64,000 nt of DNA. It comes from Agathobaculum sp. NTUH-O15-33. GTDB taxonomy: Bacteria > Bacillota > Clostridia > Oscillospirales > Butyricicoccaceae. The stretch is taken from positions 3,913,501-3,977,500 of the forward strand of contig NZ_CP136187.1 in the NCBI RefSeq assembly GCF_033193315.1. The letters are read 5' to 3'. Position 1 is the first letter of the stretch. Each line of letters opens with the position of its first letter. This document shows, in pieces, positions 19,356 through 28,389 of this stretch. The position numbers and the translations under genes were made by a program. The notes under the pieces were generated by a model. It saw only the letters and a list, made by a program, of their open reading frames with translations. It ran no database searches and was not told the DNA's origin.

Positions 19356-20118
19356 ACAACAAAGGAAGGGCAAACACCATACCAAAGCAGGGGCTTTGGC
19401 AAAGGCGAAACCCAAGAAAAAACTTTGTACCGCTTAATGAGAAAGGGGTGAGTCCAATGGTAACGGAGTTTGAACCCTATCAGTTTGCGGGACTCGCCGC
19501 GACGCTGTAACCGAAAGAGTAAAGGTGATTAGCAATAAGCGAGTTCCAGAAAAAATCGGATGTGCAAAAAAGCCTGCGTGTTTTCTAGGATTCAAGTAAA
19601 AGCGGCATCCTTCGAGGAAGTTATCCTCATCTCGTGAAGTTTCCATTCCGCAGTCATACACGAACAAAAAGAAAGCCACTATTGCAGGTCACGCACAGAA
19701 ATCCGAAAATTTCAGCAAAAGCAATTTGAGTGCTTGCGTCGGCGAAAACATCTTAACGATATACCTGTAAAGCCAAAAATAGTGCTCGCCCAATGGCCGA
19801 TGGGCATACTGATGAGTATGGCGAAGCATAAGCGGATCAGAGAAGAACGCAGCGACGATATCAACGCTTCCTGAAAGTGATCCGGGCAATACGGGAACAG
19901 AATCGACCCGCCGAGAAGTAAACGCAGCAAAAAATTGATATAGAATCCCCCGTGCGGATACAAGCGATGTCAGTCAATCGTTTCCGTCAACAAACGAACC
20001 GCAGTCGGGCGATTCCCGTAAACGATAGGTGATAAAAATTCCATCCAACCAAAAAGAAAAGGAACCAAATGGAAAATCAGAATACTTAAGGGCCCTGCCG
20101 GATGGTGGGGCCTTTAAT
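19356..20118 (+). ncRNA. Large structured noncoding RNA candidate (about 760 nt)
   Basis: No convincing gene is present on either strand from 19190 to 20165, yet the stretch has a promoter, many helices and a terminator. Helices seen: CCAAAGC (19382-19388) with GCTTTGG (19393-19399); GGTGAGTCC (19447-19455) with GGACTCGCC (19490-19498); GCCCA (19788-19792) with TGGGC (19801-19805); CATACT (19805-19810) with AGTATG (19815-19820); CGGATCA (19833-19839) with TGATCCG (19878-19884); CCCGTGCGG (19949-19957) with CCGCA-GT-CGGG (19999-20009), enclosing AAGCGAT (19962-19968) with ATCGTTT (19977-19983). Loops are A-rich and base use is lower in GC than the flanks. I could not assign it to a known family; size suggests comparison with OLE, GOLLD and ROOL. 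Confidence 0.6.
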
Positions 20119-20120
20119 TT
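20086..20120 (+). terminator. Terminator of the RNA candidate
   Basis: TTAAGGGCCC (20086-20095) pairs with GGGCCTTTAA (20108-20117), 10 bp with one G-U, followed by TTTTG. Confidence 0.8.
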
Positions 20121-20134
20121 TGTGTTTAAAGCTA

Positions 20135-20162
20135 AAAAAGGGAGCCGTTAGGCTCCCTTTTT
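20135..20162. terminator. Bidirectional terminator between RNA candidate and SLH gene
   Basis: AAAAAGGGAGCC / GGCTCCCTTTTT with a GTTA loop. It lies 4 bp beyond the stop of the convergent SLH gene and serves it on the minus strand. Confidence 0.85.
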
Positions 20163-20165
20163 GAT

Positions 20166-20918
20166 TTACTTGGTAATCAGTTTCAGGCCTTCGTAGGCTT
20201 TGGCCACAAAGCGCTGTTCCATATTAAACGCGATCTGCGCCATTTCCGCGCGGGTCACGTTGCCCTTGGGGTTAAAGGAGCCGTTCGCGTTGCCGCGCAG
20301 CAGATCGTTCGCAATGCAGAAGCGCACGGGCTCTACCGCAAACTTGCTGATCGAAGCGGCGTCCGTAAACTCTTCTATCGCCATGCCGGAGGATGCGTCC
20401 GCCGAGGTCGGCACCAGATACTGATAGTAACGCTCTAACACAGCGGCCAGCTCTTCCCGGGTAATATTTGCGTTCGGGTTGATCTTGTGCTGCTCGTCGC
20501 CCTTCATAATATCGGAATAATAGCAGAAGGAAACGCCCTGCAGGAAGGGTGCGCTGATCTCATTGTAATCCGCCATTTCTTTCAGCGCGTTGCCCGCGTT
20601 CTCCACGTCGCTCACGTTGCGCAGTTTCGCGTCGCGGAAGATTGTTTCCGCAACTTCCTCACGGGTAATGGCAACCTCGGGTTCAAAGTTGACCTTGCCG
20701 CCCATAGCGGCGGACAGATCAATCAGATTGTATTTCAGCACATAGTCTACCGCCGCCTTGTACCATGCGGTATCAGCCACATCATCCGGAACGCCGGAAG
20801 AAACGGGCGCGGTTTGGTTGGGCGCAATGTCCATCTGGTCATCGGCGGCAAGCGCGGTGGCGCCCATGGACAATGCCATGACAGCGGACAGGCCGGCGGC
20901 AAGAATTCTTTTTTTCAT
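20166..20918 (-). CDS. Secreted S-layer homology (SLH) domain protein
   Basis: 250 aa. Signal peptide MKKRILAAGLSAVMALSMGATALAA, with a likely cut after ALA. The rest is three SLH-like repeats with typical ITREEVAETIFRDAK, ITREELAAVLERYYQ and VTRAEMAQIAFNMEQ motifs, about 60 residues apart (starting near 50, 115 and 185). SLH repeats bind pyruvylated cell-wall polymer. There is no additional enzymatic domain, so it is a pure wall-binding protein. AAGGAG precedes the ATG. A TATAAT at 20974-20979 on the minus strand is a possible -10. Confidence 0.9.
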   Translation of the reverse strand: MKKRILAAGLSAVMALSMGATALAADDQMDIAPNQTAPVSSGVPDDVADTAWYKAAVDYVLKYNLIDLSAAMGGKVNFEPEVAITREEVAETIFRDAKLRNVSDVENAGNALKEMADYNEISAPFLQGVSFCYYSDIMKGDEQHKINPNANITREELAAVLERYYQYLVPTSADASSGMAIEEFTDAASISKFAVEPVRFCIANDLLRGNANGSFNPKGNVTRAEMAQIAFNMEQRFVAKAYEGLKLITK

Positions 20919-21046
20919 CGGTATCGATCTCCTTTTTTGTCAGAGGGAATAAGTTCCCCCATACTTCGACACCATTATACTCTTTTTCAGCCTTGCTGAC
21001 GAGTAGACCGTACAGAAATATCAGTTTATCACATAAAAAGCAGACT

Positions 21047-22441
21047 TTAATCCTTATAAAACGCTCCAAAGCCCTTATATGCCATATAAAGGTCCAGCTT
21101 GGCGATCAGCTCAAACGGCGCGTGCATGGAGAGAACGGGCACGCCTGCGTCCACCGTATCGATGTTGCGGTTGGCCAGATACATGGCGACCGTGCCGCCG
21201 CCGCCCTGATCGACGCGGCCAAGCTGGCCGGTCTGCCAGATGATATCGGACTTATCAAAAATGCAGCGGATACGGGCCATCAGCTCGGCCGTCGCATCCG
21301 ATGTGCCGGATTTACCGCGCGCGCCCGTGTATTTTACCAGCGCGAAGCCGCAGTTGGCGCGCGCGTCGTTCCGTTTTTCCGAAACTTCCGGGAAATTCGG
21401 ATCGAAGGCGTTGCACACATCCGCCGAAAGGCAGATAGAGTTTTCATAGCATTCCTCGGGCAATACCTCTTGCGCACGGCAAAGATCAGCCATAAAGGTG
21501 TCAAACGCGCGGGACTGCATGCCCGTTACGCCGTCCGAGCCGGTTTCTTCTTTATCCACCAGCAGCGCGACGCAGGTGTGCGCGGGCGTGCCCTTGAGAT
21601 CGAGCAGCGCGGTCGCAGCCGTATAGGAGCAAACGCGGTCGTCATGACCGTAAGCGCCGATGAACGAACGGTCGAAACCGATATCGCAGGCTTGGAAGGC
21701 GGGTACACAGCACAGCTCCGCCGAAAGGAAATCGGCTTCCGTCATGCCGTATTCATGGTTCAAATGCTCCATCACCGCGAGCTTTACCTTTTCGGTCACC
21801 TTTTCATCCTCGGTTTCGGACGGGACAGAGCCGATCAGAATGTTCATCCCCTCGCCCTTAACGATCTCGGTGGCTTTTTTGGCCATTTGCTCGCTGGCAA
21901 GATGGGGCAGCAGATCGGTAATGACGAATTTCGGATCGTTCGGCCCGCTGCCGACGCGGATATTGACCGTTTTGACGCGGCCATTGTGGCAAACGCAGAC
22001 AACGCCGCGCAGCTCCAGCGGGATGGCGGTCCACTGGTACTTTTTGATGCCGCCGTAATAATGGGTTTTGAAATAGGCCATGCCGCTGTCTTCATAGAGC
22101 GGCACGGTGCGGATATCGACCCGGGGCGCGTCCAAATGCGCGGCAGTCAGCCGCACGCCGTCCTTTAGGCTCTTTTTGCCGATTACGGCAAGCGTTACGC
22201 CCTTATTGCGGTTGACGCGGTACAGGCGGTCGCCCGCGGCAACGGCTTCGCCGCGCGTATAGGCGCGAAAGCCCTTGCTTTCCGCCATGCGGACAAGCTC
22301 CGTCACAGCGTCGCGTTCGGTTTTGCCTTCGTCCAAAAAGGCTTTGTAACCCTCGGCATAGGTCTGCATGGCGGTCTTGTCGCTTCGGGTCAGGCGGTCA
22401 AAACCGGCTTTTTTGTCGTAGAACAGGTCTTCTGCTTTCAT
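21047..22441 (-). CDS. M18-family aminopeptidase
   Basis: 464 aa. Dinuclear zinc site residues are visible in LTAAHLDAPR, AYGHDDRVC, DKEETGSDG and LSMHAPFE. The mid-protein proline-rich beta domain (YGGIKKYQWTAIPLELRGVV) is of the M18 type. The enzyme removes N-terminal, often acidic, residues from peptides. Its start overlaps the coaE stop (ATGA), and it is the last gene of a five-gene leftward run ppk-prfA-sua5-coaE-M18. Confidence 0.93.
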   Translation of the reverse strand: MKAEDLFYDKKAGFDRLTRSDKTAMQTYAEGYKAFLDEGKTERDAVTELVRMAESKGFRAYTRGEAVAAGDRLYRVNRNKGVTLAVIGKKSLKDGVRLTAAHLDAPRVDIRTVPLYEDSGMAYFKTHYYGGIKKYQWTAIPLELRGVVCVCHNGRVKTVNIRVGSGPNDPKFVITDLLPHLASEQMAKKATEIVKGEGMNILIGSVPSETEDEKVTEKVKLAVMEHLNHEYGMTEADFLSAELCCVPAFQACDIGFDRSFIGAYGHDDRVCSYTAATALLDLKGTPAHTCVALLVDKEETGSDGVTGMQSRAFDTFMADLCRAQEVLPEECYENSICLSADVCNAFDPNFPEVSEKRNDARANCGFALVKYTGARGKSGTSDATAELMARIRCIFDKSDIIWQTGQLGRVDQGGGGTVAMYLANRNIDTVDAGVPVLSMHAPFELIAKLDLYMAYKGFGAFYKD

Positions 22442-23034
22442 ATTGCATTCTCCTTTAGTAAGGTGTCGTATAGCTGCTTTGTTTGGCGGCGCAGGTTTTC
22501 CAGATCGCCGCTGTTATCGATCAGATAGTCGCAGCGCGCGCGGTAATATGCATCATCCGGCTGGGCGTCGATGCGGGCGCGGGCGGCTGTTTCGGATAAT
22601 CCGTCGCGCGCCATGATGCGTTCCACGCGGGTTTCCCGCCCTGCGATCACACCGATCACGCGCTCGCACAGTACTTCCGCGCCGGTCTCAAACAGGGTCG
22701 GCGCGTCGTACAGCACAATGGGATGGTCTGAAAAGGACTCCAGCGCTTGGATCGAAGCGGCGCGGATATAGGGCGTGGTGATATCGTTGAGCAGCGCCAA
22801 CTGATCCGGGTCGGCAAAGACGATACGCGCGAGAGCGGGGCGGTCGAGCGCGCCGTTTGGCAACAAAATATCGCCAAAGGCGGATTGCAGCGCGTCCAGC
22901 ATGGCGGTATCCGATTCACACAGACGGCGATAAACCGCGTCCGCGTCCACCGAGGCGGCGCCCAGCTCGCAGAGCAGACCGGCAACCGTGCCCTTTCCCG
23001 TACCGCTTCCGCCTGTTAAGCCTATTATTTTCAT
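22438..23034 (-). CDS. coaE: Dephospho-CoA kinase
   Basis: 198 aa from ATG 23034 (MKIIGLTGGSGTGKGTVAGL) with AAAGGA upstream; a longer in-frame reading to 23322 is shadow sequence over sua5. The P-loop is TGGSGTGKGT, and the substrate-binding YDAPTLFETGAE and lid RVERIMARDGLSETAARARI are conserved. It makes coenzyme A in the last step of the pathway. The stop overlaps the next gene's start. Confidence 0.96.
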   Translation of the reverse strand: MKIIGLTGGSGTGKGTVAGLLCELGAASVDADAVYRRLCESDTAMLDALQSAFGDILLPNGALDRPALARIVFADPDQLALLNDITTPYIRAASIQALESFSDHPIVLYDAPTLFETGAEVLCERVIGVIAGRETRVERIMARDGLSETAARARIDAQPDDAYYRARCDYLIDNSGDLENLRRQTKQLYDTLLKENAI

Positions 23035-23071
23035 TGTAACCAGTCCTTTTAGGGATATGCGGAACAAAAAT

Positions 23072-24097
23072 TTAAAGCTCGATGATATGGAAGCCGGCGG
23101 CTTTTTTGATGCGGTTGGAAACCGCGAGTCCCAAGCCCTCGTCCGATGGGCACTGTGCCCAGATCGTATGTACATCGGTTTCATCAAACGCACGCAGCGC
23201 GTCAAAAACCTCGCGCGCCTGCGTGGGCAGATCGTCCGACCGGCCGAAGGAAACAACGAAAAGTCCTGCAAATGCGGCCGCGCATTCGTCAAAGCATAAT
23301 ACGCCGTCCGCCCGCGCCGCATGCGCGAGAATATAGGCGGCGCTTTCCGCCGGCGCGCCGCGCACAGCGGTCACAGGCGCTTTGGGCGCGTAATGACGGT
23401 ATTTCATGCCCGGCGCGGAAACGCGCGTATCATCGCTTATTTTTTCGTAAAGCGCGCGGTCCACTTCCACTTCGCCCAGCACGGTCTCCAACTGTTCAAG
23501 CGTTATGCCGCCCGGACGGAGCAAGCGCGGCTTTTCTCCCGCGAGCGAAACAACGGTCGATTCCACGCCGACGCCGCAAGCGCCGCCGTCCAAAATGGCG
23601 GCAATCTTTCCGTCCATATCGTTCAAAACATGCTCCGCCGTTGTGGTGGAGGGCCGCCCCGAGGTATTGGCGCTGGGCGCGGCCAGCGGAACGCCCGCCG
23701 CGCGGATCAATTCGCGCGCCATTGGGTGCGAGGGCAGGCGGATACCCACCGTGTCCAGCCCGCAGGAGACCTCGTTCGGGATACAATCCCCCTTGGGCAC
23801 GATCATGGTCAGCGGGCCGGGCCAAAAGGCCTCCGCCAAACGGGCCGCGCTATCAGGCACATGGGGGCACAGATCGTAGATCTGCTGAAAATCCGCGATA
23901 TGGACGATCAGCGGATTATCCTGCGGCCGGCCTTTGGCGCGGAAGATTTTTTCCACTGCCGCGCCATTCAGCGCGTTTGCCGCCAGTCCATACACCGTTT
24001 CCGTGGGCATACCCACCACTTCGCCCGCTTTTATCAGAGTAGCGGCGGTTTGCATTGCGGTTTTATCGGATTGTGGGGAAAGTATAACGGTTTTCAT
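23072..24097 (-). CDS. sua5: Threonylcarbamoyl-AMP synthase (Sua5 type)
   Basis: 341 aa, the two-domain Sua5 form. The YrdC domain (about 10-200) has MPTETVYGLAANA, KGRPQDNPLIVHI, RLPSHP and APSANTSGRPSTT. A linker with APGMKYRHYAPKAPV leads to the C-terminal Sua5 domain (about 235-341), ending GLAVSNRIKKAAGFHIIEL. It makes threonylcarbamoyl-adenylate for the t6A37 tRNA modification. It follows prfA by 102 bp; the release-factor methylase gene prmC, often found between them, is absent here. Confidence 0.95.
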   Translation of the reverse strand: MKTVILSPQSDKTAMQTAATLIKAGEVVGMPTETVYGLAANALNGAAVEKIFRAKGRPQDNPLIVHIADFQQIYDLCPHVPDSAARLAEAFWPGPLTMIVPKGDCIPNEVSCGLDTVGIRLPSHPMARELIRAAGVPLAAPSANTSGRPSTTTAEHVLNDMDGKIAAILDGGACGVGVESTVVSLAGEKPRLLRPGGITLEQLETVLGEVEVDRALYEKISDDTRVSAPGMKYRHYAPKAPVTAVRGAPAESAAYILAHAARADGVLCFDECAAAFAGLFVVSFGRSDDLPTQAREVFDALRAFDETDVHTIWAQCPSDEGLGLAVSNRIKKAAGFHIIEL

Positions 24098-24199
24098 TGA
24101 ATTTACACTTCCAAATTATAATTAATGGGGTGATAATGCGGATTAAGTGGAGAACCGCCCCCTTTGTCTTGGCGCTCTTGTCTTGCTCTTGTTTTCCCT

Positions 24200-25264
24200 T
24201 TATCCCTCGCCCTGCGCGCGCAGCTTTTCGGCGGTGTCGGCGGCAATCAGCGCGTCCAGCACCTCGTCCATGTCGCCGTTCAAAAACTGATCGAGCTTAT
24301 AAAGCGTCAGCTTAATGCGGTGATCGCTCACGCGATTCTCCGGGAAATTATAGGTACGGATACGCTCGGACCGGTCGCCCGTGCCGACCTGACTTTTGCG
24401 GTCAGCCGCGATGGCGGCGTTTTGCTTTTCCACCTCGGCTTCATACAGCCGGGAACGGAGCACACGCATGGCCTTGTCCCGGTTTTTATGCTGGCTGCGC
24501 TCATCCTGACATTCGACCACGGTGTTGGTCGGGATGTGGGTGATGCGGATGGCCGAGCTTGTTTTATTGATATGCTGGCCGCCCGCGCCGCTGGAACGGA
24601 AGGTATCGACGCGCAGATCGCCCGGATCGAGATAAAAGTCCACCTCTTCGGCTTCGGGCAGCACGGCCACCGTCGTGGTGGAGGTGTGCACGCGGCCTTG
24701 GCTTTCGGTTTCGGGCACGCGCTGCACACGGTGCACGCCGGATTCAAATTTCAGCCGCGAATAGACTTTTTCACCCGCGACCCGGAAAATGATCTCCTTA
24801 TAGCCGCCAAGCTCGGTCTCGTTCGCGCTCATGATCTCGGTTTCCCAGCCGCGCCGCGCCGCGTACATGGTGTACATACGGTACAGGTCGCCCGCGAACA
24901 GGGCGGATTCCTCACCGCCCGCGCCGCCGCGGATCTCAACGAAAATATTCTTTTCATCGTTCGGGTCGCGCGGCAATAACAGCAGTTTCAGCTCGTTTTC
25001 CAGCAGGGCCACGTCATTTTTCGCGGTAGCCAGTTCTTCCTGAGCCAGCTCCCTCATATCGGGGTCGTTCAGCAGCTCGGTCGCTTCCTCTATGGCTGTG
25101 TGCGCGGCCTGATATTTTCGGTACGCGGTCACGATGGGTTCCAGATCGCCGCGTTCCTTGAGGAGCTTCGCGGCCCGCGCCGGGTCGTCGTACAGGTCAG
25201 GCGCGGAAAGGCGCGCCTCGAGCTCGTCGAGTCGCGCCGCAAGGGCTTCTATTTTTTCAAACAT
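24200..25264 (-). CDS. prfA: Peptide chain release factor 1
   Basis: 354 aa from ATG 25264 (MFEKIEALAARLDELEARLS) with AGAGAGG upstream; the longer reading to 25450 is shadow over ppk. The catalytic loop is SSGAGGQHINKTSSAIRI (GGQ). The codon-recognition tripeptide region VQRVPETESQGRVHTS has PET in the PxT position, which fits RF1 (UAA/UAG). The C-terminal signature GDRSERIRTYNFPENRVSDH is present. Confidence 0.97.
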   Translation of the reverse strand: MFEKIEALAARLDELEARLSAPDLYDDPARAAKLLKERGDLEPIVTAYRKYQAAHTAIEEATELLNDPDMRELAQEELATAKNDVALLENELKLLLLPRDPNDEKNIFVEIRGGAGGEESALFAGDLYRMYTMYAARRGWETEIMSANETELGGYKEIIFRVAGEKVYSRLKFESGVHRVQRVPETESQGRVHTSTTTVAVLPEAEEVDFYLDPGDLRVDTFRSSGAGGQHINKTSSAIRITHIPTNTVVECQDERSQHKNRDKAMRVLRSRLYEAEVEKQNAAIAADRKSQVGTGDRSERIRTYNFPENRVSDHRIKLTLYKLDQFLNGDMDEVLDALIAADTAEKLRAQGEG

Positions 25265-25313
25265 GGTTTTTTCCTCTCTAAAAAGGGGATATGAGCCGCC
25301 GGAGGGGAAGCGT

Positions 25314-27452
25314 TTACTCCTCCACCTTGCCCAGCAGCTTATTGAAGAATTTACGCCATCCGGTGGGTTCGGGTGCGCTTCGTTCGGGCTGGTTGTGCGC
25401 GTTTTCCATGGCTTCACGCATGAGTTGGACCTGCGCGCTCGTCGGACCAAGGGAAGTAGCGGGCTTTTTGATATAGCTGCCGTCCGGCTGGAGCAGGCGG
25501 GCCTTGACGGTGTCCTCGCGCATGGCGCGCAGAACGCCGTGCAGACGGGCGCGTACCTCGGGCGAATCGATGGGGCAGGCGATTTCGACGCGGCGCTCGG
25601 TGTTGCGGGTCATCAAATCGGCGGAGGAAATATACATTTTCTCCGCGTCGTCGCGGCCGAATACAAAGATGCGCGAATGCTCCAAATAACGGCCCACGAT
25701 GCTGGTCACGGTGATGCGGTCGGTCTTGCCGGGCACGCCGGGCAGCAGACAGCAGATGCCGCGCACGATCATTTCCACGGTTACGCCCGCGCACGAGGCT
25801 TCCCGCAGCTTGGCGATGATGTCGATATCGGTCAGCGAATTGAACTTTAAGAGAATATAGCCGTCGCCGCCGCGCGCGATCTGTTCGTCGATCAGCCCCA
25901 GAATGCGCGGTTTAAAGCCGTTCGGCGCGACAAGCAGGCGGTCATACCGCCCTTCCAGATTGCCGAGCGCCATATTGTTGAAAAACGTGTTCGCATCCAC
26001 GCCGATGGATTCGGACGAGGTGACGAGGGACACATCGGTATAGAGCGTCGCGGTTTTTTCGTTGTAGTTGCCCGTGCCGACCTGCGTGATATAACGGACC
26101 CCGCCTTTTTCGCGCCGGGTGATCAGGCATATTTTAGAGTGTACCTTGTAATCCTCAAAGCCATAGATGATTTTGCAGCCGGCTTCCTCCAAGCGCTCGG
26201 ACCAGTCGATATTGTTTTGTTCGTCAAACCGGGCGCGCAGCTCGATCAGCGCGGTCACGTCCTTGCCGTTTTCAGCGGCGGCGCACAGGTATTCGACCAG
26301 CTTTGCCTTGCGCGCGATGCGGTAGATCGTAATGCGGATGGAAACAACGGCGGGATCGTTCGCGGCCTCGCGGATCATCTGCAAAAACGGCTCCATCGAT
26401 TCATAGGGATAGGAAAGCAGGATATCGCGCCGGAGCGCCTGCTTTAAAAGGCTTTGGCCCGCGGGCAGCATGGCGGGCTGCTGGGGCGAAAACGGCGGAT
26501 CGGACAGGGCGGCGCGGCGCGTGGAGGACAGGCAGTCACCCAGCGTATCGGCATAATCCATTTTCAGCGGCGCGGTGCGCGAAATGAAGATCTGGTTATC
26601 CGTCACATCCAACCGGCGGCGGAAATACTCGGTAAAATGGTCGCTGATGGGACGTGAAATCTCGACCCGGACCACCGCAAGGCGGCGGCGCTGGCGCAGC
26701 AGCTTCTCCATTTTTTTGCGAAAATCCGTTTCGTATTCAAAGGCTTCGTCGTCCGGGTTGATATCGGCGTTGCGGGTGACGCAGAACACGGTTTTTTCCA
26801 GCACATCGTACATTTCAAACACATGGCCGGCGTATTCAAGCAAAATAGCTTCGATCGGCACGTAACGGGTCTTGCTGTCCGGCATAAACACCAGCGTGGG
26901 CAGCGAGGCGGGCACGGGCAGCAGGCCAAGCACCTCGTTCTTTTTACGGCTGAGCAGCGCGCCGATATGCAGCACCTTGCCTTCCAGATGGGGGAAGGGA
27001 TGGTGCCCGTCAACGATCTGCGGGGACAGAACGGGCGCGACCACATTTTTAAAGTACTGCTTGATAAACTTCTGCTCGTGCGGCGCAAGGTCGGCGATAT
27101 CAAGGCGTTCCAGCCCTTCGTCCCGCAAACGTGTCTCAACGTCGGCAAACGCGCGGTCGCGCCGTTCGTACAGCGGGGGTACGGCGGCGTAAATACGGCG
27201 TAGCTGCTCCTTGGCGGTCATACCGGATTTATTATCGATCCCGTTTTTGTCCACAGCGGCCATGTCGCATAGGCTGCCGACGCGGATCATAAAAAATTCA
27301 TCCAGATTGCTGGTGAAAATCGCAAGAAATTTGACCCGCTCAAGCAGCGGCACGGTCTCATCTTCCGCCTCGGCGAGTACGCGCGCGTTGAACTGCAGCC
27401 AAGAGAGCTCGCGGTTCTGCGTGAAGCCCTGATCCCATATCACATCCGGCAT
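25314..27452 (-). CDS. ppk: Polyphosphate kinase 1
   Basis: 712 aa, full PPK1 length. N-terminal NRELSWLQFNARVLAEAED and NLDEFFMIRVGSL are typical. The catalytic His is in GFEDYKVHSKICLIT, with downstream GTGNYNEKTATLYTD and ILLKFNSLTDIDIIAKLREAS. It reversibly makes polyphosphate from ATP. The last about 40 residues (from about 675) are a variable, charged tail. First gene of the leftward operon; the family I pyrophosphatase gene is divergent. Confidence 0.96.
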   Translation of the reverse strand: MPDVIWDQGFTQNRELSWLQFNARVLAEAEDETVPLLERVKFLAIFTSNLDEFFMIRVGSLCDMAAVDKNGIDNKSGMTAKEQLRRIYAAVPPLYERRDRAFADVETRLRDEGLERLDIADLAPHEQKFIKQYFKNVVAPVLSPQIVDGHHPFPHLEGKVLHIGALLSRKKNEVLGLLPVPASLPTLVFMPDSKTRYVPIEAILLEYAGHVFEMYDVLEKTVFCVTRNADINPDDEAFEYETDFRKKMEKLLRQRRRLAVVRVEISRPISDHFTEYFRRRLDVTDNQIFISRTAPLKMDYADTLGDCLSSTRRAALSDPPFSPQQPAMLPAGQSLLKQALRRDILLSYPYESMEPFLQMIREAANDPAVVSIRITIYRIARKAKLVEYLCAAAENGKDVTALIELRARFDEQNNIDWSERLEEAGCKIIYGFEDYKVHSKICLITRREKGGVRYITQVGTGNYNEKTATLYTDVSLVTSSESIGVDANTFFNNMALGNLEGRYDRLLVAPNGFKPRILGLIDEQIARGGDGYILLKFNSLTDIDIIAKLREASCAGVTVEMIVRGICCLLPGVPGKTDRITVTSIVGRYLEHSRIFVFGRDDAEKMYISSADLMTRNTERRVEIACPIDSPEVRARLHGVLRAMREDTVKARLLQPDGSYIKKPATSLGPTSAQVQLMREAMENAHNQPERSAPEPTGWRKFFNKLLGKVEE

Positions 27453-27482
27453 GTCTGATCCCCCTCTATGCAGCGGTATATC

Positions 27483-27494
27483 TTTATTATACCA
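27483..27494 (-). promoter_or_regulatory. ppk operon promoter (extended -10)
   Basis: On the minus strand TGGTATAAT with TATAAT at 27486-27491, about 35 bp before ppk. The rest of the 270-bp ppk-ppa gap (27453-27722) shows no gene and no other clear signal. Confidence 0.55.
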
Positions 27495-27722
27495 CAGCGG
27501 CTGAGAAAAAAAAAGGTCCCATCAGCCCATTGGGCGCCGCTGGTTGTAAAATTTTATACGCCATCATAATAGCTGTCTTACGGATATTATATCGCATTTC
27601 TCCATGGTAACAATGAGTTTTTTGTAAAAAGAACGGAAAAACCTTTTTGCCAGCTCTATTGCGGCGGCAGTTAGAATCTGCTAAACTAGGCTTACCAGAG
27701 AAAGAAGAAGGGAATGAAACGC

Positions 27723-28274
27723 ATGCGAAACATTTGGCACGACATCGATCCCCGCTATGTGACGCCCGATAAATTCGTGGCCGTCATCGAGATCCCCGCA
27801 TACAGCAAAAAGAAGTATGAGCTGGATAAGGAAACCGGGCTGCTGCGGCTCGACCGTATCCTCTATACCTCGACCCATTATCCTGCCAATTACGGCTTTA
27901 TTCCCCGCACCTACGCGGACGACGGCGATCCGCTCGATGTGCTGGTGCTCTGTTCGGAAACGCTCGATCCGCTGATCGAAGTGACCTGTTACCCAATCGG
28001 GGTCATTCGCATGATCGATTCCGACGAGGTGGACGATAAGATCATCGCCATCCCCTGTGAGGACCCAAACTGGAACTATTATCATGATATCGATCAGCTG
28101 CCGCCCCATTACGCCAACGAGATCGCGCACTTTTTCGAGGTGTACAAGGGTCTGGAGCACAAGCAGACCACCACCTCGGACGCGCTGCCCCGCGACGACG
28201 CGGTCAAGGTGATCGAGGATTGCCTTGAGCGCTATCAGGTGCATTTTTGCGGCAAGCGCCCGGAAAGAGACTGA
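27723..28274 (+). CDS. ppa: Inorganic pyrophosphatase (family I)
   Basis: 183 aa from ATG 27723 (MRNIWHDIDPRYVTPDKF). An in-frame ATG at 27714 lies too close to the AGAAGG site, so the inner start is preferred. Family I active-site residues include KYELDKETG, YPANYGFIPRTYADDGDPLDVLVL (Asp cluster) and DSDEVDDKIIAIP. It hydrolyses pyrophosphate in the cytoplasm. It is divergent from ppk, which gives a phosphate-polymer theme at this locus. Confidence 0.95.
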   Translation: MRNIWHDIDPRYVTPDKFVAVIEIPAYSKKKYELDKETGLLRLDRILYTSTHYPANYGFIPRTYADDGDPLDVLVLCSETLDPLIEVTCYPIGVIRMIDSDEVDDKIIAIPCEDPNWNYYHDIDQLPPHYANEIAHFFEVYKGLEHKQTTTSDALPRDDAVKVIEDCLERYQVHFCGKRPERD

Positions 28275-28275
28275 A

Positions 28276-28313
28276 AAAGAGCCTATCGCTTGTAAAAAGG
28301 CGATAGGTTCTTT
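28276..28313 (+). terminator. ppa terminator
   Basis: 14-bp stem AAAGAGCCTATCGC / GCGATAGGTTCTTT with one G-U, just after the ppa stop. Confidence 0.85.
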
Positions 28314-28389
28314 GTTTGCAAAATTTTTTTGGATTGCGTGGGAAATATCGGGCCTGTCAAACGTGTTGTAGGTGAAAGGAGTTGAGCAT

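Noticed and set aside
19246..19963. Short open frames of 60-83 codons in the 19.2-20.0 kb gap
   Set aside because: None has a ribosome binding site or recognisable sequence; frames on both strands overlap predicted helices and the promoter.
23035..23322. N-terminal extension of coaE
   Set aside because: Overlaps sua5 in antisense-like composition; CoaE proteins start at the P-loop region.
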